From positions 1 to 6,154 of the forward strand of contig QYPU01000075.1 of NCBI GenBank assembly GCA_007280145.1: 6,154 nt of DNA, given 5' to 3'. Every line of letters begins with the position of its first letter. Position 1 is the stretch's first letter. The notes under the pieces are model-generated. The model saw only the letters and a program-made list of their open reading frames with translations, searched no databases and was not told the origin of the DNA. A program made the position numbers and the translations under genes. Positions 1-4,841 of this stretch are shown here, in pieces. The stretch is from Dehalococcoidia bacterium. GTDB taxonomy: Bacteria; Chloroflexota; Dehalococcoidia; GIF9; UBA5629.

Positions 1-1385
1 ACCACAGGAGAAAAGACGCTGTCCCTCTCGTATATTTCACGATGTCCCAAAAGAGCTTCAGCCGATTCCCAGCACGAACTAGGCAACTGAGGCAACCTCT
101 CCCGAACCCCACTCTGCTCAGGAGAAAAGATATTTACGTCCACATAGAGTTTATTAGTTAACTCCAATGCATCTTCCATCTCCAATCCATGTCGAGCGGC
201 CACAGCTAATCCGGCTAGTAAGAGATGGATGTTAGCCGAACCATCAGGACAGCGAAATTCCACCGTCTGCTCATCCGCAAACTCCGAAGGTTCTCCCTTA
301 TCCTGTGGGTTAGCATCTCTGGCCATATTACTAACATTTAACCATCCCAAGGGAACCCTTACCAATACAGACCTGTTCCTATCACCCCAGCATATGTTTG
401 TAGGTGCTTCCTGATGGGGAACCAATCTTAAATAAGAAGTGGGAACTATATTACCAAAAGAAGTTAGAGACGGAGCCAGAGCAAGATAGCCAGCAATAGC
501 CTTTTTGGCTGTATCGCTTAACCGGCTTTCTTTAATCATCATATTCTTACCATCTTTGACTAATCTTGTATGAATATGAAGTCCACTACCAGCATGCCCA
601 GCTAAAATCTTGGGGGCAAAGCTGATTGTTACCCCATACTTATACCCAACCATCCTCAAAATCCACTTGGCAATAACAATTTGATCGGCTGCATCTTCAA
701 CAGATACGGGTAGAAACTCAATCTCATGCTGTTCCATCTCCTGGTTTTCTTCACGAATATTGCCTACTTCAGAGTGCCCATATTTTATCTTTCCCCCCGC
801 CTGAGCAATAAGTTGCATAGCCTCACATCTCAGTCCCTCCCATTTAGAAAAAGGGGCTGACTCATGGTAGCCTCTCTGAGCCATAGTCGGATAAAAACGC
901 TGACTATCATAGAGAACATAATACTCTAGCTCTCCCATAGCCTCGAGGGTTAACCCGGTACTGTTCTTCAATACCTGACCAGCCTTTCTAACAATATTCT
1001 CTGGAGAGCTTGGTAGTGGAACCCCTTCACTTGTATAGTAAGAACAAAGTATGTCCACTGTGGGAACAGGAGAGAAGGGGTTCACATAGGCAGTCTTATA
1101 CCGGGGGATAACATATAGATCGCTTGAGGCTGCATCAATATAAGGCAACAGGCTGGAACCGTCTACCCTTTCCCCTATTGATAGCAGGCGATTCAGTTGA
1201 GCTTTGCTGCTAACTATAAAATTGAGAGTTTTTAATCTGCCATCCCCACCTGCATACCTGAAGTTCACCCTCTCAATCTCTCTATCCTCAATGAACTTGA
1301 TAAGGTCTTGTTTAGTGAATTCTTCCGCGGGCTTCTCTAAAAACTGAACTAAATTGTTTATATCCATTCCTGTTGTGTGTTTCAT
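1..1385 (-). CDS. glnA: Glutamine synthetase, type I family, divergent long form (3' end outside window)
   Basis: ATP-dependent ligation of ammonia to glutamate, in the cytoplasm. I translated 461 uninterrupted codons from ATG 1385 to the left edge, where the C-terminus is cut off. The N-terminal beta-grasp region includes GGDGRLKTLNF (46-56) and VDGSS (74-78, equivalent to the family's active-site Asp loop). The catalytic domain has GELEYY (E152, E154), SEVGN (E206), QHEIEF (E221), GSGLHIH (H270), R320, HQEAPTN (E326), DRNRS-VLVRVP (R343) and VEFRCPDGSAN (E376, R378). These match the metal, glutamate and ATP ligands of type I enzymes, so it should be active. The spacing between E206 and E221 is longer than in the enterobacterial enzyme. 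A Tyr (Y414, in NKLYVDV) lies near the place of the adenylylation Tyr, but no regulation can be claimed. AGAGAGG at 1396-1402 is a usable ribosome binding site 10 bases upstream. An internal ATG at codon 7 is the alternative start. The start overlaps the upstream 62-aa gene by 4 bases. Confidence 0.93.
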   Translation of the reverse strand, partial: MKHTTGMDINNLVQFLEKPAEEFTKQDLIKFIEDREIERVNFRYAGGDGRLKTLNFIVSSKAQLNRLLSIGERVDGSSLLPYIDAASSDLYVIPRYKTAYVNPFSPVPTVDILCSYYTSEGVPLPSSPENIVRKAGQVLKNSTGLTLEAMGELEYYVLYDSQRFYPTMAQRGYHESAPFSKWEGLRCEAMQLIAQAGGKIKYGHSEVGNIREENQEMEQHEIEFLPVSVEDAADQIVIAKWILRMVGYKYGVTISFAPKILAGHAGSGLHIHTRLVKDGKNMMIKESRLSDTAKKAIAGYLALAPSLTSFGNIVPTSYLRLVPHQEAPTNICWGDRNRSVLVRVPLGWLNVSNMARDANPQDKGEPSEFADEQTVEFRCPDGSANIHLLLAGLAVAARHGLEMEDALELTNKLYVDVNIFSPEQSGVRERLPQLPSSCWESAEALLGHREIYERDSVFSPV

Positions 1386-1570
1386 AGCTTGCTTGCCTCT
1401 CTTTCTGAATCGCCATAGAGCTCTTCCAAAAGCATTTTGTTATTCTCTTCAACAACTTCTCCCACCGCCTTGACCATAGAATTTAGCAGAGGACCGTCTA
1501 TTGCCTTATCCGCGAAGACTCTCCTAAAGACTGTCATAGTATCCCATTTACGTAAGCCAGCCCTCCTCAT
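1382..1570 (-). CDS. Small hypothetical protein (62 aa) coupled to glutamine synthetase
   Basis: I do not recognise the family. The evidence that it is a real gene is contextual. AGGAGGTG lies 4 bases before the ATG, a strong extended -10 promoter lies about 30 bases upstream, and its TGA stop overlaps the glutamine synthetase ATG (ATGA), the usual arrangement for translational coupling. The protein is bipartite: residues 1-22 are basic (R2, R3, R7, K8, R16, R17, K22) and contain a single Trp (W9). Residues 28-51 look like an amphipathic helix (LLNSMVKAV, then EVVEENNKMLLEEL), and the tail is acidic and polar. It has no cysteines, no signal peptide, no membrane segment and no recognisable zinc finger or helix-turn-helix. 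It could be a small regulator or partner of the enzyme, or a leader ORF that mainly sets its translation. Both are inference. Confidence 0.78.
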   Translation of the reverse strand: MRRAGLRKWDTMTVFRRVFADKAIDGPLLNSMVKAVGEVVEENNKMLLEELYGDSEREASKL

Positions 1571-1574
1571 TCTT

Positions 1575-1582
1575 CACCTCCT
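1575..1582 (-). promoter_or_regulatory. Strong ribosome binding site for the 62-aa gene
   Basis: The minus strand reads AGGAGGTG followed by AAGA and the ATG at 1570. This near-perfect anti-16S match fixes the start codon and argues that the small gene is translated efficiently. Confidence 0.88.
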
Positions 1583-1597
1583 GACAAATTAGTATTA

Positions 1598-1627
1598 ATT
1601 ATACCAAACGTCTTTTGCTCCTGTCCT
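1598..1627 (-). promoter_or_regulatory. Extended -10 sigma-70-type promoter for the 62-aa gene and glutamine synthetase
   Basis: On the minus strand a perfect TATAAT (1603 to 1598) is preceded by TGG, giving the extended -10 form TGnTATAAT. A partial -35, AGGACA (1627 to 1622, four of six consensus bases), sits 18 bases upstream. Transcription would start near 1591, leaving a leader of about 20 bases. That is too short for a riboswitch or attenuator, so any control should act on initiation or through the coupled small gene. The location, just after the phosphatase stop, indicates that the small gene and glutamine synthetase form their own transcription unit. Confidence 0.72.
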
Positions 1628-1704
1628 TCTCTGAGGTTACTATTTGATTAATATAGTGTCACCTATCTATCTAAACTGCCCGATTTCACTTCATAGGCTT
1701 GCTA

Positions 1705-2496
1705 CTAGCCAAGGTATCTCATAAACTCCGGGTGGAGGCTCTGGTTTGAAGCGATGATTTGCTTGCTTTGAAAGCTTGCTGGCCTCCCCTGCCATTCAGT
1801 GACCTTGCCGCCAGCCTCTCTAATCAGTAGAAGCCCACTGGCAATGTCCCAGGGATAGAGATAACGGTGAAGGTAAAGGGTAATCCGCCCACAGGCAACA
1901 TAGGCTAAACCTAAAGATGCCGACCCCATAATCCTCAGGCAATGTACCTGCCCCCACAACTTGTTAGTTATGTCAAGCAATTCCCTGCTCTGCTCATAGC
2001 TATAACCCAGGTCAAGGCCTACTAAAGAGGCATGAAGCGAACTCTCTCTGGAAACCTGAATCGCGGAGTCGTTAAGGTAAGCCCCCCGCCCTTTTTCAGT
2101 CCGGAAAAGCTCATCCCTTACCGGGTCGTAGGTTATACCCAGCAAGATATCTTTATCTTTGACTAAAGCAATGTTTACACAAAAGAAAGGAATGCCGAAG
2201 ACATAATTATTGGTGCCATCTAACGGGTCAACTATCCATGTATAACCGCTAGCCGCAACCGAGGAATTTGACTCCTCGGAGATGATGCTGTAATCGGGAT
2301 ACTCATCCTTTAGAAGTTCCAGTATGAGTTTTTCGGATAAAATATCTACTTCAGTAACCAGGTTGCCCTTGCCCTTATGCTTTATCTCCTTATCAGAACG
2401 AAAATGAGATATGAGAACATTCCCGGCTTCTCTGGCTGCCAGAATAGCTACCTCAAGAACACTCCTGCCGCTTTGCGCTAGGGGTAAGCTGTTCAT
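1705..2496 (-). CDS. Inositol-monophosphatase-family phosphatase
   Basis: Mg2+-dependent cytoplasmic phosphomonoesterase of the IMPase/FBPase-like superfamily. Visible motifs (numbered from ATG 2496, 263 aa) are VTEVD (D51), SEES (E74, E75), WIVDPLDGTNNY (D90, D93), GSASLGLAYVACG (191-203) and YPWDIASG (D217). These are the metal and catalytic residues of the family, and the length is typical. The substrate cannot be fixed by sequence alone: inositol-1-phosphate, fructose-1,6-bisphosphate and histidinol-phosphate phosphatases share these motifs. A longer reading from a TTG at 2526 would overlap trpS by 20 bases. I prefer the ATG because AGGG lies 8 bases before it and the extra ten residues lack family character. 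It starts 10 bases after the trpS stop, so it is probably co-transcribed with trpS, though no functional link is obvious. Confidence 0.92.
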   Translation of the reverse strand: MNSLPLAQSGRSVLEVAILAAREAGNVLISHFRSDKEIKHKGKGNLVTEVDILSEKLILELLKDEYPDYSIISEESNSSVAASGYTWIVDPLDGTNNYVFGIPFFCVNIALVKDKDILLGITYDPVRDELFRTEKGRGAYLNDSAIQVSRESSLHASLVGLDLGYSYEQSRELLDITNKLWGQVHCLRIMGSASLGLAYVACGRITLYLHRYLYPWDIASGLLLIREAGGKVTEWQGRPASFQSKQIIASNQSLHPEFMRYLG

Positions 2497-2504
2497 AAAT
2501 CGAG

Positions 2505-2508
2505 CCCT
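2505..2508 (-). promoter_or_regulatory. Ribosome binding site embedded in the trpS stop codon
   Basis: The minus strand reads TAGGG, where TAG is the trpS stop and AGGG is the Shine-Dalgarno element 8 bases before ATG 2496. Ribosomes terminating trpS would sit on this site, which fits coupled translation and supports the ATG start of the phosphatase over the TTG at 2526. Confidence 0.5.
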
Positions 2509-3493
2509 AGGCAGGCCGCTGGACAAGCCCCATCTTTTCTTTAACTTCCGCTAAGGTCTCTCTGGCAATTACCTGAGCCCGGCAAGCCCCGTCAGAAAGG
2601 ACATCAGCTACATACTGGGGCCTGGCTGCAAAGGAAGCCCTCCTTTCCCGGAAGGCTTCCAGCTCTAGATTTATTCCTTTAGCTAGCAACTCCTTGCAAT
2701 CAACACAACCGATGCCTGCCGAACGGCACTCAGCGACAATCTCATCTACACGACTTGAGCTAAAAAAGTGATGTAGCCTGAAGACATTGCACACTTCGGG
2801 ATGACCAGGGTCAGAACGATACCGCCGAGCCGGGTCGGTGACTGCAGTCATCACCAGCTTTAACGTCTCCTCTGGAGTAGCTGATAGCTCAATATAGTTG
2901 TTGTAAGTTTTTCCCATCTTTTGCGTGCCATTTAATCCGAGCACTAAGGGAAAAGAGGTAAGCTTGGGCTGAGGCTCAGGAAAAGTGGGGCCAAAGATAG
3001 AATTAAAACGACGAACTATTTCCCGTGCCAGTTCAAGGTGAGGAAGCTGGTCTTCGCCTACCGGCACTACTCCTGCCTTATAAAGCACGATATCTGCGGT
3101 CATAAGTACCGGGTAGCCCACCAGCCCGTAGTTAACATTCTGTGGCTGCATTCGCGCCTTCTCCTTGAAAGTGGGTACCCGTAATAGCCAGCCCAGAGGC
3201 GTAACCATACTAAGCAAGGTATGAAGCTCCATAACTTCAGGGACATGGGACTGAACAAAGAGGATACTTTTTTGGGGGTCAAGGCCGGCGGCTAGCCAGT
3301 CAAGCATCATCTCGTAAATATCTTCCTGAAGCCTATCTGTATTCTCCAGGGTCGTCAAAGCATGAATATCCACTATGCAATAAATACAATCATACTCTTC
3401 CTGGAGATTAACATAGTTCTGAATAGCTCCCAGATAATTACCGATATGCTGCCTACCGGTAGGTCGAGCACCAGAAAAGACACGTTGTCTCAT
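2507..3493 (-). CDS. trpS: Tryptophanyl-tRNA synthetase, [4Fe-4S]-type
   Basis: Class Ic aminoacyl-tRNA synthetase that charges tRNA-Trp in the cytoplasm; 328 aa, a normal bacterial length. The Rossmann catalytic fold shows SGARPTG then HIGN (residues 16-19, the HIGH signature), MTADIVLYKAGVVPVGEDQ (131-149) with HLELAREI, and QKMGKTYNN (191-199), the KMSKS loop in a KMGKT variant. In the C-terminal helical domain C235, C256, C263 and C266 form C-x20-C-x6-C-x2-C. T. maritima TrpRS has C-x22-C-x6-C-x2-C at nearly the same positions and binds a [4Fe-4S] cluster there, so a cluster is expected here by homology. I chose ATG 3493 because family members begin close to the RVFSG motif. A GTG at 3514 in the same frame would add seven residues; neither start has a strong ribosome binding site. 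No T-box or tryptophan leader fits in the 62-base upstream gap. Confidence 0.96.
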   Translation of the reverse strand: MRQRVFSGARPTGRQHIGNYLGAIQNYVNLQEEYDCIYCIVDIHALTTLENTDRLQEDIYEMMLDWLAAGLDPQKSILFVQSHVPEVMELHTLLSMVTPLGWLLRVPTFKEKARMQPQNVNYGLVGYPVLMTADIVLYKAGVVPVGEDQLPHLELAREIVRRFNSIFGPTFPEPQPKLTSFPLVLGLNGTQKMGKTYNNYIELSATPEETLKLVMTAVTDPARRYRSDPGHPEVCNVFRLHHFFSSSRVDEIVAECRSAGIGCVDCKELLAKGINLELEAFRERRASFAARPQYVADVLSDGACRAQVIARETLAEVKEKMGLVQRPA

Positions 3494-3555
3494 ATTTCTG
3501 CTGAAGTTTAACACAAAGCACTGCTAGCTACAAATATAGCCTCTAGAAGTTTACA
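3494..3555 (-). other. Intergenic region dehydrogenase-trpS
   Basis: 62 bases, AT-rich. TATATT (3538-3533 on the minus strand) resembles a -10 box but has no recognisable -35 at the right spacing, and no terminator hairpin is visible. trpS may be read through from the dehydrogenase or start from a weak promoter here; the sequence does not decide. Confidence 0.3.
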
Positions 3556-4701
3556 TTATGGCTTAATTAGCACCTTGACCGATTGGTCAGGTCTTGCTTG
3601 AGCCTCAAATGCTTCTCTGATTTCATCCAAACCAAATTCATGCGTGATAAGAGGCCTGAGTTTCACCTTCCCGCTGGTTATTAAATCAATCACATGGGCC
3701 GTCTCCTGGCTTCGCGATAGCTTTCCTTTAGCAAAGGAGCTTATCACCTTGAGTTGCTTATGAATTATTCGGTTGGGATTGATGGCTACCAAATCATCAA
3801 ACAACCCCACAAGGACTATTTTGCCTCCAGTGCGTGTCATCTCCAAAGCCTGTTGTAAGGCAACCCCTGTCCCCGAACATTCCATGACAATGTCAGCACA
3901 TGCACCACCCTTACCGCTATAGCTACGCCCTGTACCTGTAATATCCATTACCCTTTGCACAGGCTCCTCTACAGAAGCATCAATGATTACATCAGCACCA
4001 AGTTCTCTGGCTAGCCGTAATCGCAATGGGGAAACTTCACATACAATTACCCGTGATACATAGTTCTTAAGCAACTGCATAACCAGCAGGCCAACAGTCC
4101 CTGCCCCCAGCACAACTGCCGTATCTCGAGATTCAGGCTCGGCCAATGATACCCAGTGAAATGCCCCTTGCAGCGGCTCCACGAAGGCTCCCTCCTCGAA
4201 GCTCACACTTGACGGAAGCTTGAATACATTCTGATTTAGGACAGCTCGTGATACGATAACATATTCAGAATAACCACCATTTCTCCCATAGCCAATCAGT
4301 TGATAGGGACGTATACTATTACAAAGGTAAAATTGGCCAGATTTACAGAACTCACACTCACCACAGGGCTTTTTAATAAGCGATGGGCACCACTGAGGCT
4401 GTTCTCTCTGACACCAAAAGCACCGACCACACCCTTGGAAGTTATCATGTGCCATAGGAACCACCCCATCCCCGATTTTTATTCCCTCAACCTTTTCGCC
4501 AACTGCAACTACTTCGCCACTCACTTCATGGCCCATTACCCATCCTGGTCGACTAAAGATACCATGTTGGTAGCTATGTAGATCAGAGCCACAGATACCA
4601 CAAGCCTTAACCTTTACTAAAATATCGGCTGGCCCTATCTGGGGGACTTCAATGTCCTCCACTTTGATATCCTGTGCCCCGTAATATACAGCTGCCTTCA
4701 T
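3556..4701 (-). CDS. Zinc-dependent medium-chain alcohol/polyol dehydrogenase with doubled cysteine lobe
   Basis: NAD(P)-dependent oxidoreductase of the MDR superfamily, 381 aa, cytoplasmic. The N-terminal GroES-like domain has the catalytic zinc residues C37 (GICGSD), H58 and E59 (GHE), and an E175 in FVEPL. The Rossmann domain has GAGTVG (199-204), and E222 at the end of the second strand favours NAD over NADP (inference). The usual structural-zinc lobe (C-x2-C-x2-C-x7-C) occurs twice: C91/C94/C97/C105 and C113/C116/C119/C127. The chain is therefore some 20 residues longer than typical 340-360 aa relatives, with a further small insertion near 258-266. The substrate is unknown; threonine, sorbitol and 2,3-butanediol dehydrogenases are the nearest flavours. 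The start is fixed by AAGGAGG five bases before the ATG. Its neighbours are tRNA synthetases, which give no hint about its pathway. Confidence 0.93.
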   Translation of the reverse strand: MKAAVYYGAQDIKVEDIEVPQIGPADILVKVKACGICGSDLHSYQHGIFSRPGWVMGHEVSGEVVAVGEKVEGIKIGDGVVPMAHDNFQGCGRCFWCQREQPQWCPSLIKKPCGECEFCKSGQFYLCNSIRPYQLIGYGRNGGYSEYVIVSRAVLNQNVFKLPSSVSFEEGAFVEPLQGAFHWVSLAEPESRDTAVVLGAGTVGLLVMQLLKNYVSRVIVCEVSPLRLRLARELGADVIIDASVEEPVQRVMDITGTGRSYSGKGGACADIVMECSGTGVALQQALEMTRTGGKIVLVGLFDDLVAINPNRIIHKQLKVISSFAKGKLSRSQETAHVIDLITSGKVKLRPLITHEFGLDEIREAFEAQARPDQSVKVLIKP

Positions 4702-4841
4702 GTTCTCCTCCTTAATTTTTCCTAATTTCGGGAACTTACGATGGGCTATACAGCACCCTCTGTGCTCATTGCTAATTACTTATGTTCACGTGGAGATATC
4801 AAGGCTCTAAGATTATCAATTGGTTGAGTACGCTAATCTAT
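4702..4841 (-). other. Intergenic region argS-dehydrogenase, possible promoter region
   Basis: 140 bases between the argS stop and the dehydrogenase ATG. On the minus strand TTGATA (4802-4797, five of six -35 bases) is followed after 16 bases by AGTAAT (4780-4775, four of six -10 bases), a weak promoter candidate. A 5-bp hairpin AGCAC/GTGCT (4752-4766) has no following T-run, so it is not a convincing terminator for argS. A quasi-palindrome, AAGTTCCCGAAATT on the minus strand (4724-4737, one mismatched pair), sits just upstream of the ribosome binding site and could be an operator half-site pair. None of these is strong alone. Confidence 0.3.
4707..4713 (-). promoter_or_regulatory. Strong ribosome binding site of the dehydrogenase gene
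   Basis: The minus strand reads AAGGAGG, then AGAAC, then ATG 4701. It settles the start and suggests high translation. Confidence 0.85.

Noticed and set aside
229..414. Plus-strand open frame of 61 codons
   Set aside because: Lies wholly inside the glutamine synthetase gene on the other strand, no ribosome binding site, low-complexity composition; a shadow frame.
1661..1676. Short TAGATAGAT-like repeat shared with the region after argS
   Set aside because: Nine-base, low-complexity similarity between two intergenic regions; not enough to call a repeat family or binding site.
3100..3282. Minus-strand open frame of 60 codons within trpS
   Set aside because: Different frame inside a strongly conserved trpS region; no independent start signal.
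3527..3540. Inverted repeat GCTA/TAGC before trpS
   Set aside because: Four-base arms only; expected by chance in AT-rich DNA.
3494..3555. T-box or tryptophan-sensing leader before trpS
   Set aside because: The gap is 62 bases, far too short, with no T-box-like conserved sequence or terminator/antiterminator.
4300..4581. Plus-strand open frame of 93 codons
   Set aside because: Antisense to the dehydrogenase, which has clear family motifs throughout; no family resemblance or ribosome binding site.
4752..4766. Hairpin AGCAC/GTGCT as argS terminator
   Set aside because: Only five base pairs and no downstream T-run on the transcribed strand, so it does not qualify as an intrinsic terminator.
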